Assembly (NCBI RefSeq): GCF_014762705.1
Contig: NZ_JABURL010000080.1
Location: forward strand, 53,562 to 117,561
Length of the DNA stretch: 64,000 nucleotides
Reading direction: 5' to 3'
Source: Cyclobacterium sp.
GTDB taxonomy: Bacteria > Bacteroidota > Bacteroidia > Cytophagales > Cyclobacteriaceae
The stretch's first letter is position 1; every line of letters starts with the position of its first letter. The position numbers and the translations under genes were made by a program. Under the pieces are notes generated by a model that saw only the letters and a program-made list of their open reading frames with translations, had not been told where the DNA came from and made no database searches. Of this stretch, positions 18,762-27,724 are shown one piece after another.

Positions 18762-19169
18762 ATGAAAAGCGGGTATAGATTATTTGCCATTGATGATGAG
18801 CCTTCGGTTTTGCTTATCATTCAACATTATTTCAAGGAAAAATTTGACGTAAAGGTTTTTAGTAAACCGGCAGACGCTATCGCCGTCATGCATGAAGGTA
18901 ACCTGCCCGATATTATCATTTGTGATTTGAATATGCCCGATATCAACGGGTCGGAATTTGTTGAGTTTATTCGTTCCAGTGGCTTTTTTGCCGAGATACC
19001 ATTGATCGTCCTATCCGCTACTGAGTCATCTGAAAAAAAGATTGACATTTTGAATCTGGGAGCAGACGATTTCATGGTGAAACCTTTTAACCCAAAAGAG
19101 CTTGAGGCAAGGATTAATTCCATTTTGAGGAGGTCGGGAAAACTTGCAATGGAATCTATCAATGGCTGA
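18762..19169 (+). CDS. Stand-alone receiver-domain response regulator
   Basis: A 135-residue CheY-like protein. The acidic pair is in FAIDDEPSV, the phosphoacceptor Asp is in IIICDLNMPDING, and the conserved Lys is in DFMVKPFNPKE. No output domain. The frame runs upstream to GTG 18726, but ATG 18762 begins exactly at the domain edge. It overlaps the following gene by 8 bases (ATGGCTGA), indicating translational coupling. The partner is itself a receiver-like/sugar-transferase fusion, so this protein may regulate initiation of polysaccharide synthesis. Confidence 0.88.
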   Translation: MKSGYRLFAIDDEPSVLLIIQHYFKEKFDVKVFSKPADAIAVMHEGNLPDIIICDLNMPDINGSEFVEFIRSSGFFAEIPLIVLSATESSEKKIDILNLGADDFMVKPFNPKELEARINSILRRSGKLAMESING

Positions 19170-20364
19170 TCATTTCCTTAAAATTGCGCTGATTTCCGAA
19201 AGTAGGCAGTTAATTGAATCGGTGATTCAGGCAGTGGAGGATAAATTTGAGATAGTCAGCTTTTCCAATGGAATTGTTTTTTATAACCATCTAGCCCAAT
19301 CTCCAAAGGAATTTTGTTTGGTGCTGAGTGATGCTGCCTTACAGGATGTTCATGGCCTTTCTTTAAAAAAAACCATGGAAAAACTGGGGTTTGGACACCT
19401 GCCTTTTTTCCTCATCATGGACAAAGCGAACAGGGAAGAAATCCTCAAAGCCATCGGTAAGGGGGTTGCGGATATTTTTACCAAACCTGTCAATAAAAAA
19501 AAGTTAAAGAGCAGGCTGGAATTCCAACTCAAGCATCCGATCAAAAGGCTGAAAGATACGGAAATCACCCAGGTTGAGCCCTACAGTATTCCCTGGTTGA
19601 AGCGTTTTTTCGATGTTTTTGTTTCAGGGTTGATATTATTTGCATTGAGCCCCTTGTTTTTAATCGTTTCAATTTTAATCAAACTGGAATCAAGAGGTCC
19701 GGTTTTTTATTATTCTTACCGGGTAGGTACGGGCTATACGATTTTTAAATTCTACAAATTCAGGTCCATGGATCCCGATGCCGATGCCAAACTTCAACAA
19801 CTCAAGCACCTTAACCAATACAACAATCCGGAGAAATCGCCAGCCGAAGAAAGCATACCCCCAACAGGAACCACGGTGGTTAAGGAGCTTTGTGAATTTT
19901 GTGAACAAGCGGGAGGGGGATGCTTGCAACCCCTTTATGATGATAACCAAATGGTCTGTGAAAAAATCATTTTGGCCAAAAAGTACAGCAATCAAGACTC
20001 CGCTTTTATCAAGATAAAAGATGATCCCCGTGTTACCAGGATTGGGAAATTCATTAGAAATACCAGCATCGATGAGTTACCACAGCTTTGGAATGTACTT
20101 AAAGGTGACATGTCACTGGTAGGAAATCGCCCACTCCCTTTGTATGAAGCTGAAAAAATAACCACAGATAAATATGCCCTCCGTTTTTTGGGGCCGGCAG
20201 GAATTACAGGCCTTTGGCAGGTTGAAAAAAGGGGACGAGGGGAAATGTCGGAAGAAGAAAGGCTTAGTCTTGATAATGATTACGTTAAAAATTTCTCCCT
20301 TTGGTTTGATTTAAAGATTTTGCTGCGCACTATTCCTGCTCTTTTTCAGAGCGAAAATGTCTGA
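19162..20364 (+). CDS. Receiver-like domain fused to a polyprenyl-phosphate sugar transferase
   Basis: A 400-residue fusion. Residues about 1-130 form a receiver-like domain: the β3 Asp is kept (LVLSDAALQD) and the Lys is in IFTKPVNKKK, but the usual acidic pair is reduced to LISESRQ. Residues about 145-400 are a bacterial sugar transferase (WcaJ/PglC type): one membrane helix, YKFRSMDPDAD, IGKFIRNTSIDELPQLWNVL and GDMSLVGNRP. This domain starts exopolysaccharide synthesis by loading a sugar phosphate on a lipid carrier at the inner membrane. An insertion of about 60 residues between DPDAD and DDPRVTR carries Cys244, 247, 254 and 266. Its 3' end overlaps the convergent gene by 19 bases. Confidence 0.88.
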   Translation: MADHFLKIALISESRQLIESVIQAVEDKFEIVSFSNGIVFYNHLAQSPKEFCLVLSDAALQDVHGLSLKKTMEKLGFGHLPFFLIMDKANREEILKAIGKGVADIFTKPVNKKKLKSRLEFQLKHPIKRLKDTEITQVEPYSIPWLKRFFDVFVSGLILFALSPLFLIVSILIKLESRGPVFYYSYRVGTGYTIFKFYKFRSMDPDADAKLQQLKHLNQYNNPEKSPAEESIPPTGTTVVKELCEFCEQAGGGCLQPLYDDNQMVCEKIILAKKYSNQDSAFIKIKDDPRVTRIGKFIRNTSIDELPQLWNVLKGDMSLVGNRPLPLYEAEKITTDKYALRFLGPAGITGLWQVEKRGRGEMSEEERLSLDNDYVKNFSLWFDLKILLRTIPALFQSENV

Positions 20365-21584
20365 TCCAGCAATTTCCAAAAAAGAGCTACTCTTTCTTCC
20401 CAGGTGTTTTTAGAAGCCTCCACATATCTTTTTTTGGCTTTTTCAGGATTGTCGGATTCAAGTTCCTGCTTAATGGCCAGGGCAAAATTTTCCGGGTCAT
20501 TTTCAAGTCTGATCAGGGGATAGAAGGAACGTATATCCTCAGAAAAAGGTGTAGCTACTATAGGTTTACCAGAAGCCAGATACTCATTGATTTTGAGCGG
20601 GTAAATGCTCCTGGTCACCTCATTACACAAAAAGGGTAAAATCAAAAGGTCAAAATGAGCCAGGTACCGGGGTAATTGCTCGATTCCTTTTGGTCCGGTA
20701 AAGAAAAGGTTGGGAATCTTATCTAGGTCAATATGGGTATGCCCCTGGTGGTTTCTGGGGCCCACCAATACCAGGCTTATTTCAGGATTTGCAGTACAGA
20801 TATGGGCTATCAGATCATAATCCTGTCGGTGGCAGATGTTGCCGGTATATCCAATGATAGGGGAAGGAATATTTTGCAGGTCTTCTGGTAAAGAAAGCTT
20901 TGTTTCATACGCAGATTTGAACAGGTTGAAATCTGCAGCATTGGGAAAATAAGCCACATTTTTTTTGGAAAGAACCTGCAGGTCTTCCTGTAATTGCCGG
21001 GAAGTGGCCAGGCTGATATCCGCATTACGGATGGCCTTAATTTCATTTCCTGCCCCATGCTTTCTCAAATAAGGTTCCAAAGCCCGGATATTGTCTCTTG
21101 ATTGGTATACAATCACCCTGGGCTTGAAATTTTTGGGCAGTTGGCTCAGGTAAAGTGGATTAAAGGAGTTGAAAAAAATGAAATCTTCTAATTTTAACCT
21201 TTTCAATCCTTTTTTTATGCTTTTGGCCAGTCGCCTGTCATTCCACCTTGCCAGAAAACCATAAATCACCCCCTCGGGCAGCCAATTGATAGGCAGCATC
21301 AAAGGCGGGGTTAGCGCATATAGATGGGGACCATATTCCGGTAAAGGTTTTAAATTATTTTTGCCCCAAAGTAAAGCAGGTTTTCTGATCCTTATCGCCT
21401 TCTTTTTTCTTTCTCTGAAATAATCCAAAAGGGTAAAAGGATAATCAACATACAATACCACCTGGTCCCGGGAAAAGGTTTTGGCCAGCGACCAGGAGGC
21501 AGAAGAAAAATCACCGTCCCACCTGGACATACTAGTCATTACTATAGGGAGTTGTTTTAGACTGGAAATTGAAAAATTATTCAT
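20346..21584 (-). CDS. Glycosyltransferase, GT-B fold (GT4-like)
   Basis: A 412-residue cytoplasmic or membrane-associated glycosyltransferase. The C-terminal nucleotide-sugar half contains IGYTGNICHRQDYDL and IYPLKINEYLASGKPIVATP, the Glu-rich donor motif of group 1 transferases. The N-terminal half starts with SSLKQLPIVMTSMSRWDGD. It is transcribed opposite to the sugar-transferase gene, overlapping its end. Sugar donor and acceptor cannot be read. Confidence 0.85.
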   Translation of the reverse strand: MNNFSISSLKQLPIVMTSMSRWDGDFSSASWSLAKTFSRDQVVLYVDYPFTLLDYFRERKKKAIRIRKPALLWGKNNLKPLPEYGPHLYALTPPLMLPINWLPEGVIYGFLARWNDRRLAKSIKKGLKRLKLEDFIFFNSFNPLYLSQLPKNFKPRVIVYQSRDNIRALEPYLRKHGAGNEIKAIRNADISLATSRQLQEDLQVLSKKNVAYFPNAADFNLFKSAYETKLSLPEDLQNIPSPIIGYTGNICHRQDYDLIAHICTANPEISLVLVGPRNHQGHTHIDLDKIPNLFFTGPKGIEQLPRYLAHFDLLILPFLCNEVTRSIYPLKINEYLASGKPIVATPFSEDIRSFYPLIRLENDPENFALAIKQELESDNPEKAKKRYVEASKNTWEERVALFWKLLDQTFSL

Positions 21585-21674
21585 TCAAGCTGTTTTTTCT
21601 TAGATTTTTAAAAGGATTCCACATTGGAAACCTTAAATTTAGGATAAAAATAACCATTAATTTTTGATGCTTTG

Positions 21675-22901
21675 GTGCTGTTTGAAATAATTACCTGGAT
21701 ATGCTGTTTTTATCTCCTGTTTCCCCTGATCAGTGCCACGGCGGCAGTTTTCAGGAAAGAAAAGATGGATCCTGACCCCGGTTTTTCCGCAGATTTTGCT
21801 TGTGTGATCACACTATACAAAGAGGGTGAAATCGCCTGGCCCCTGGTCCGTTCCCTGTTGAAACAGGATTACCCTGATTTTCACATTTATCTGGTAGCCG
21901 ATGGGATCATGGAGCCATTAGAGGTTCCTGTTTCAGATGAAAGGTTAAGCATACTGCAACCTGAAATTTTTCTACACAGCAAGGTGGCTTCTTTGGACCT
22001 GGCCCTGAATTCAATGAAGGCAAATCATACCCATGTTGTGGTCTTCGATCCGGATAACCTGGTTCCTGCTCATTTTTTAAGGGTGATCAACCAGTATCAC
22101 GCCATGGGGTTTAAGGCAGTTCAGGGGAAAAGAATTGCCAAAAATATTAAGGGAACCTATGCTGCACTGGATGCCTTGGGCGAGTATTATTACGATTTTG
22201 CGGTGAGAAATGTACCCTATTTACTAGGGTCTTCTTCCACCATTGCCGGCTCCGGTATGTCCCTGGAGAAGGAAGTTTACCGGGAAAATATTTCAGGGGA
22301 ATTGCTGGTATTGAAGGAGAAAGGGGTAGTAGTGGCAGAGGACAAATCACTGCAACTTCAATTGGTAGAGCGTGGTCATAGGATAGCCTATGCCGCAGCC
22401 GCCATTATTTTTGATGAAAAGGTCACAGCTGCCCAACAGATCGGTAGGCAAAGGGGGCGCTGGCTCAACAGCTATTTTGCTCAGGTTCCGGTGTCATTGA
22501 GGCTTTTACTTAAGGGAATTATCAAGTGGGATTGGAACTTGCTTTATTTTTCCCTGATGGTCTCCATGCCCCCCATGGTCATGCTGGTTGGGGGTGGTCT
22601 TGTGCTGGCGATCTTTGCCTTATGGTTGAAATGGACTTACTTTTTTCTTGTTACAGGCAGTTTGTTTTTATTCGTATTGGGTTTTTTAACAATCCTTACT
22701 TTTAACAGGACCCCCGGTAAAGTTTTGAAAGCCATTCCAAAAATCCCCTTGTTCGTATGGGGGCAATTGTCCGGAATGCTGCATATCAGGAGGGCCAATA
22801 AAGATTTTATGGCCACTACGCATAACGAGGTCATTGATATTGAGCCTTTATGGGCCAGGCGTAAAGGTGAGTTTCATCACCTTAAAGAGAGATGGGAATG
22901 A
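21675..22901 (+). CDS. Membrane glycosyltransferase family 2 with QxxRW motif
   Basis: About 408 residues. An N-terminal membrane helix precedes a GT-A domain: CVITLYKEGEIAWPLVRSLL, the DxD-type FDPDN (metal and donor binding), and QRGRW, the QxxRW motif of processive transferases. Two to three membrane helices follow. There is no in-frame ATG; GTG 21675 or TTG 21672 is the start, while ATG 21667 is out of frame. It ends 2 bases from a convergent gene without a terminator. A role in backbone or side-chain assembly of the exopolysaccharide is likely. Confidence 0.85.
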   Translation: MLFEIITWICCFYLLFPLISATAAVFRKEKMDPDPGFSADFACVITLYKEGEIAWPLVRSLLKQDYPDFHIYLVADGIMEPLEVPVSDERLSILQPEIFLHSKVASLDLALNSMKANHTHVVVFDPDNLVPAHFLRVINQYHAMGFKAVQGKRIAKNIKGTYAALDALGEYYYDFAVRNVPYLLGSSSTIAGSGMSLEKEVYRENISGELLVLKEKGVVVAEDKSLQLQLVERGHRIAYAAAAIIFDEKVTAAQQIGRQRGRWLNSYFAQVPVSLRLLLKGIIKWDWNLLYFSLMVSMPPMVMLVGGGLVLAIFALWLKWTYFFLVTGSLFLFVLGFLTILTFNRTPGKVLKAIPKIPLFVWGQLSGMLHIRRANKDFMATTHNEVIDIEPLWARRKGEFHHLKERWE

Positions 22902-22903
22902 TA

Positions 22904-24241
22904 TTAACGCAGCGTTTTTCCAATCCTTTTTTTCGCCTCTCTAAATGCCCTGAGGTAATTTTTTGCAGCCTGTGTCCAGCAAGCCCAAATATGGATATTG
23001 ATGTATCTTGAAAGTATGAAGTGTTTGATTAAAACAGTGATAAAAATGGAAATCACCAAACCATATGCTGCTCCCAGCAATCCGGTCCATTGGATTAATA
23101 ACCAGCTTAAACCTGCCCCGTAAATGAAGGTACCAAAGACCATGATCATATTGTAGAAGGGCTTGCCTATGGCGTCCAGAAAAACTCCGGACTGCCTGTC
23201 GAAGGGTTTGATCAGGGCCAGGAATGCCATGACCCTTAAAAATGGGACTGCATTCAAATAGGGTTCTCCTGCGATAAATAATATGATATAATGCGCAAAT
23301 ACAAGACAAAATAGCCAAAATGGGACCGTCAGGGCCAGCATCATCCCCAAAGTTTTTTCATAGAGCCGACCTACCTCCTCCGAATCCTTTTTGTCGTGGG
23401 CTTCTGCCGCTTTGGGATAGCTGATGGAGGCAATGGAATTTACGGGAATTTCTACCATGTTCATCACCCGGCCAGCCGTATTGGCCATGGCCACCTGAAC
23501 AGGGGAAAGAAGAGCTCCGAGAAAAAATTTATCCAGGCTGTTGGTAAGCATGGAAACGAGGTTGGTACCAAAAACGAATTTCCCGAAGTGAAATAACTTG
23601 ATCAGCCAATATGCACGAGCCTTCCACCGGAGGCTGAAATATTTTCTTACCTGATAGGCAGACATCAGAGAGGCCAGCAAAAAGGTTCCATTTTGGTACC
23701 AGGCAAGAGACTTGAGGCTTAGTTCAAAGAAGTTCATGTAAGCCAATAGAATTACCAGAAAAAAGGGCAAACTTTTGCTGATCCCTGCAAAAAAGTAAGC
23801 TTTGAAATCATAACTGGCCTGCATCAGGACCAGATTATGGGTGTGAATTACCAATACGGGAATCACCCAGGAATAAATGATAAGGATTTCTGCCAAGTCC
23901 GGAGCATTCAATAGGTTTGCCAAAGGTGAAGCAAGCAACCAGATAATTAAAAAAATCAATATGCTAAGTGCGGTGTTCAACCAAATGGCTGCTGTTTGGA
24001 TTTTGGCTTGAACGCCTGGTTTTTTTCCAACAAAATATTTGATCAAACCATTTTGAATAAAGCCATTTCTGGCCATATCTATGATGGATACAATGGTGAT
24101 AAGCAAAACCCAAACGCCGAAATCTTCCGGAGAAATGATCCTAACCAATAACATGAAACCAATGAAACCAAGCAAAAAATCCACGCCCCTGTGCATCATG
24201 GTATAAAAACCACTACTGAGCCAATATTTTTTATCCTTCAT
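22904..24241 (-). CDS. Polysaccharide flippase (MOP/Wzx-like)
   Basis: A 445-residue multi-span membrane protein of the polysaccharide-transporter family (about 12 hydrophobic segments), starting LSSGFYTMMHRGVDFLLGFI and ending in a basic tail. It probably moves lipid-linked repeat units across the inner membrane. Its start overlaps the upstream glycosyltransferase stop by 4 bases, so it is the last gene of a six-gene operon running from 30629 down to 22904. Confidence 0.87.
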   Translation of the reverse strand: MKDKKYWLSSGFYTMMHRGVDFLLGFIGFMLLVRIISPEDFGVWVLLITIVSIIDMARNGFIQNGLIKYFVGKKPGVQAKIQTAAIWLNTALSILIFLIIWLLASPLANLLNAPDLAEILIIYSWVIPVLVIHTHNLVLMQASYDFKAYFFAGISKSLPFFLVILLAYMNFFELSLKSLAWYQNGTFLLASLMSAYQVRKYFSLRWKARAYWLIKLFHFGKFVFGTNLVSMLTNSLDKFFLGALLSPVQVAMANTAGRVMNMVEIPVNSIASISYPKAAEAHDKKDSEEVGRLYEKTLGMMLALTVPFWLFCLVFAHYIILFIAGEPYLNAVPFLRVMAFLALIKPFDRQSGVFLDAIGKPFYNMIMVFGTFIYGAGLSWLLIQWTGLLGAAYGLVISIFITVLIKHFILSRYINIHIWACWTQAAKNYLRAFREAKKRIGKTLR

Positions 24242-25371
24242 TCGGGATTCAGGATTTGGTTATAGCTGACCAGGGTTTCTTCCGCACCCTTTTGGTAGTC
24301 AAACAATGGTGGTCTCTTATATCCACTTTCTATTAGTTTTTGCCTGGTTTCCCGGTTTTCAAGCAGGGATGCTATTCCTTTGCTCAAACTTTCCGGGTCA
24401 AAGGGATCAATTAGCAAGGCAGCCTCTCCGGCTACCTCCGGCATGGAGGAGGTATTGGAAGTGATGACCGGACAGCCACAAGCCATGGCTTCCAGTATAG
24501 GCAAGCCAAAACTTTCCCTGAGGGAAGGGTATAAGAAGAGCAATGCCTGGCTATAAATGGAAGGTAAATCATCATTGGGTATATAGCCCGTCAGGTGGAT
24601 TTTATGGATCAGTTGAGGGGAGTTTATGGCCTTTAGCATCAATATCAAAACATCTTTTCCAAAATCAGGCATGACCAAATCAGGAAAATCAACTTTTTTT
24701 TCCTCCAGCAAGGCGAGGCTTTTCAATACTCCTTTGAGGTTTTTTTTGGGATCTGTATTGCCCAGGAACAACATAAATGTATCTGGCAATCCATACTTCT
24801 TTTGGATCACCTTTCTTTTTTCGGGGCTTTCTTTTTTGAAATGCCCTGCTACTCCGTTGTATACCACTTTGACCTTTTCTGGCTGCATGCCAAATTGCCT
24901 TACGATCCGCTCTTGTTCGTAGCGTGAAACAGTAAACAAGCAAGAGGCTTTTTTCACGACTTTTGGCACGTTCCATCGGCGGTAAAGGTTGCCCATTCTT
25001 TGGTACCAGGAGCCTTCTCTAAAATTTAATTTTTCGAGATAGATGATATCATGTAAAGTGATGAGCAGTTTGGCCTTGCAGGAAATTGGTGCAGTGTTGC
25101 TGGTACAATGAAGAAGGTCCAGCTGATAGGTTTTTACTGCTTTTGCCAAATGATATTGTTCCCAGACAGGGTAGGGAGAAGGAGTAAGGGGTACTATGAC
25201 GAAATTTTCCGTGGGACTGATCGGGGAAGTATCCTCCACTTCATTGACAAAAATAAAGTATTGGTTGCTGGTATCCATTTTTTGCAGATTCCGGATGAGT
25301 GCAATGGCTACCATGTCCATTCCATGCCTTTTTTTTCTGAAAATCCGTTGTGCTTCTATACCTATCCTCAT
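24238..25371 (-). CDS. Glycosyltransferase family 4
   Basis: A 377-residue GT-B enzyme. FGLPILEAMACGCPVITSNT is the classic donor-binding E-x7-E region and MLFLGNTDPKKNLKGVLKSL begins the C-terminal Rossmann domain. MRIGIEAQRIFRKKRHGMD at the start is typical of family 4 members. It is within the minus-strand operon, 2 bases after the GT2 gene and overlapping the flippase start. Sugar specificity unknown. Confidence 0.92.
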   Translation of the reverse strand: MRIGIEAQRIFRKKRHGMDMVAIALIRNLQKMDTSNQYFIFVNEVEDTSPISPTENFVIVPLTPSPYPVWEQYHLAKAVKTYQLDLLHCTSNTAPISCKAKLLITLHDIIYLEKLNFREGSWYQRMGNLYRRWNVPKVVKKASCLFTVSRYEQERIVRQFGMQPEKVKVVYNGVAGHFKKESPEKRKVIQKKYGLPDTFMLFLGNTDPKKNLKGVLKSLALLEEKKVDFPDLVMPDFGKDVLILMLKAINSPQLIHKIHLTGYIPNDDLPSIYSQALLFLYPSLRESFGLPILEAMACGCPVITSNTSSMPEVAGEAALLIDPFDPESLSKGIASLLENRETRQKLIESGYKRPPLFDYQKGAEETLVSYNQILNPE

Positions 25372-25373
25372 GA

Positions 25374-26282
25374 CTAATGATTAAGTGCGGGGTCTTCCCG
25401 GATATTCTTCATGAACAACCCGTCCGAAAAACCTTTGAAATATTTTTTAAAATGAGACCACTCTGCCTGCGTGGCAAAAACCAGCAGGTTTTTTGGCAGT
25501 GCAACCAGCAGGTAATAAGCTGCTGTAAAAAAAAACAAGGGCCAGTTTACATTTCTTCTCAAAAACAACCACCTGTTTCGACTCATGTAGTATGTTTTTA
25601 GCAAGGAGTTTTTACCCACGCTCATGGATTCTTTGTGCAAAATAAAACTCCCGGGTTCGTACCAAATCTCATACCCGGCATTTTTTATGCGCTCACAATA
25701 ATCCATTTCTTCGTAATAAAGAAAATAGAGTTCAGCCATCATGCCTATGTCAAGGACCACCCTTTTGGGGATAAACATGGCTGCTCCATGAGCCAGCTGG
25801 GTGATTTCCGCTTTTTGGTATTGTCCTGTATCCTTTTCCTGGTAGCCCTTGCCCTTGCCCCGCCCTGTAATGGGGTTTATGGCAGAGAAACCGGCATATT
25901 GAATGGTGTCCGGGGCGTCATGATAAAGAATTTTAGGACAGACCAATCCGGCATTTTCTTCTTGCTGCATACGTTGAAGAAGCACATCCAGAATGTCCGG
26001 GGCGACCTCGGTATCATTGTTGATCAGAAAGAAATATTCTCCTTTTGCATTCTCCATTCCCCGGTTATTTCCTCCGGCGAATCCCTCGTTCACCGGGTTT
26101 TTTACCAGGATGGTATTTGGGAATTTTGTATGTATTTCCTCAGGATCTTCAGTTGAAGCATTGTCCACCACTATGATTTCTACATTGGGATAGCTCACTT
26201 TTTGAAATGAAGCCAAAAAATCCAGGGTGTGTACCAGGCCATTGAAGTTAATGGTGATGACAGAAATTAACGGTTTATTCAT
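25374..26282 (-). CDS. Glycosyltransferase family 2 (rhamnosyltransferase-like)
   Basis: A 302-residue GT-A enzyme. Motifs: VITINFNGLVHTLDFL at the start, IIVVDNASTED, FLINNDTEVAPDIL (metal/donor motif) and YEEMDYCERIKNAGYEIWY. This arrangement is common in dTDP-rhamnose transferases, but the donor is not certain. A short hydrophobic stretch near residue 255 may anchor it to the membrane. It overlaps the polymerase-like gene by 8 bases. Confidence 0.88.
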   Translation of the reverse strand: MNKPLISVITINFNGLVHTLDFLASFQKVSYPNVEIIVVDNASTEDPEEIHTKFPNTILVKNPVNEGFAGGNNRGMENAKGEYFFLINNDTEVAPDILDVLLQRMQQEENAGLVCPKILYHDAPDTIQYAGFSAINPITGRGKGKGYQEKDTGQYQKAEITQLAHGAAMFIPKRVVLDIGMMAELYFLYYEEMDYCERIKNAGYEIWYEPGSFILHKESMSVGKNSLLKTYYMSRNRWLFLRRNVNWPLFFFTAAYYLLVALPKNLLVFATQAEWSHFKKYFKGFSDGLFMKNIREDPALNH

Positions 26283-27705
26283 TATTCTTTATTTCTTTGT
26301 TCTTTTCCTTATCAAGATCCTCTGCCAGGAAAAAATAGGCCCAGGACATGTAAAGTATCAAACCGGTAGGCATTTGTCCCAGTAAGGGATTTCCGATTGA
26401 TGCAGCTGCAATCCCCACATAGCCGGCAAACAATCCCAGCAATTTTTGTTTGAGTTGGGGGTTTTCGACTTTCCAGATTTTAAATAAAGCCATCATTGCG
26501 ATGAATGCGAGTATGGCTACATGTAACGCAAGTCCCACTATTCCCATTTCTGCCCAGATTTTAATGAACCAGCTGTCATTGGGGGTTTCTGCCAGAAAAG
26601 TACCAGGACTGAATCTTTGCCCCCAAAAACCAGAAGTACCTATTCCACCTCCAAAAGGCCTGGTTTTCAGGTATTCGGAAAATTTCGCCTTGTTGGCAAG
26701 TCTTACATTGAGTGAAGCATCATTTGGATCCAGGGCAGACCTTAATCTTCTTATTTGGTAAACATCATTACCTATGGAAGTGAATTTTAAAAATACAAAG
26801 ACTAGTGCGAGGCTAGCCAGACCAAGAGTCATTAATTTAAAGTTTTTTGAGGCAAAAAGGTAAGCCAGCGTACCTGCCACAGGGACCATTAACGCTCCTC
26901 TGGTTCCACTCATGATCATTAGATAAAAAAACAACAGCGCACAAAGGGCGAAAAAAATGCGCTTCTTCAGCGTAAAGGGTCCCAGCGCCAATACAAGGGC
27001 AATCATTCCCGAATGAGCAATGCCTGCACCGAATTGGCCTGCGTCCGAAAAGAAACTAAAAACCCTGAGGTTCCCAAAAAGGACATGGGTGGATCTGGAA
27101 CCTGCATCCAGCCAGCGATTTTCTGCTCCATCCAAACCTATGTAGTATTGTCTGAGGCCCCAGAATGAAGCGAGTATGGAAAACAACAGGATGATTTTGA
27201 TCAGCCGGTCCAGGTCTTTTCTTTTATGCGCATAAAGTAATGTGAGGGGGACTGTAAGCAACATGTACAAAGCCGTTCCCCGTACAGCATAGACCCAGGC
27301 AGTAACACTTCTGGCCTCAGGGTTGAAAAGTTCCGCTATGTTATACATCATCCACAGCAGCGTGACGCCAAAAAGGCTGTTTTTCAGGTAGCGAAAGTCT
27401 GTTTTTACTTTTGTATGAAACAAGGCACTTAGTATTACTGCTACCAACGCAAAATCCACCGAAAGGCCCAAAGGCAGGCTGGGTATATACCGGCTGGCTC
27501 CAATGGAAACAAAAGCAAACACCAGGGCAACGATCAGGGCTTTATTGGGGTGACTCAGCATGAAAAGAAACATCAGGGCTGCAAAAGGCAGTAGGGTCAG
27601 TGCACCAACTCCCAAAATCCCGGTATAGGCCACAATAAGGCTGATCAGCAGAGCAAGGAGGAGTCCTGTGAGGGGTATGCCTATGGGGTAACGGGAATAA
27701 TCCAT
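26275..27705 (-). CDS. O-antigen polymerase/ligase-like membrane protein
   Basis: A 476-residue protein with about ten or more hydrophobic segments and a large central extracytoplasmic loop (about residues 190-220 and 320-395), the layout of the Wzy/WaaL superfamily. The segment MSGTRGALMVPVAGTLAYLF holds the conserved small-residue motif followed by an Arg. In this operon it is the probable exopolysaccharide polymerase. The assignment between Wzy and ligase is by context. Confidence 0.83.
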   Translation of the reverse strand: MDYSRYPIGIPLTGLLLALLISLIVAYTGILGVGALTLLPFAALMFLFMLSHPNKALIVALVFAFVSIGASRYIPSLPLGLSVDFALVAVILSALFHTKVKTDFRYLKNSLFGVTLLWMMYNIAELFNPEARSVTAWVYAVRGTALYMLLTVPLTLLYAHKRKDLDRLIKIILLFSILASFWGLRQYYIGLDGAENRWLDAGSRSTHVLFGNLRVFSFFSDAGQFGAGIAHSGMIALVLALGPFTLKKRIFFALCALLFFYLMIMSGTRGALMVPVAGTLAYLFASKNFKLMTLGLASLALVFVFLKFTSIGNDVYQIRRLRSALDPNDASLNVRLANKAKFSEYLKTRPFGGGIGTSGFWGQRFSPGTFLAETPNDSWFIKIWAEMGIVGLALHVAILAFIAMMALFKIWKVENPQLKQKLLGLFAGYVGIAAASIGNPLLGQMPTGLILYMSWAYFFLAEDLDKEKNKEIKNNE

Positions 27706-27724
27706 GTATTGGTCCTTGAGTTTA

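Noticed and set aside
20346..20364. 19-bp overlap of convergent genes considered as a frameshift or misannotated end
   Set aside because: Both proteins have complete family C-termini, so a short tail-to-tail overlap is plausible.
21667..21690. ATG at 21667 as start of the GT2 gene
   Set aside because: It is out of frame and stops after seven codons; GTG 21675 or TTG 21672 is in frame with the membrane helix.
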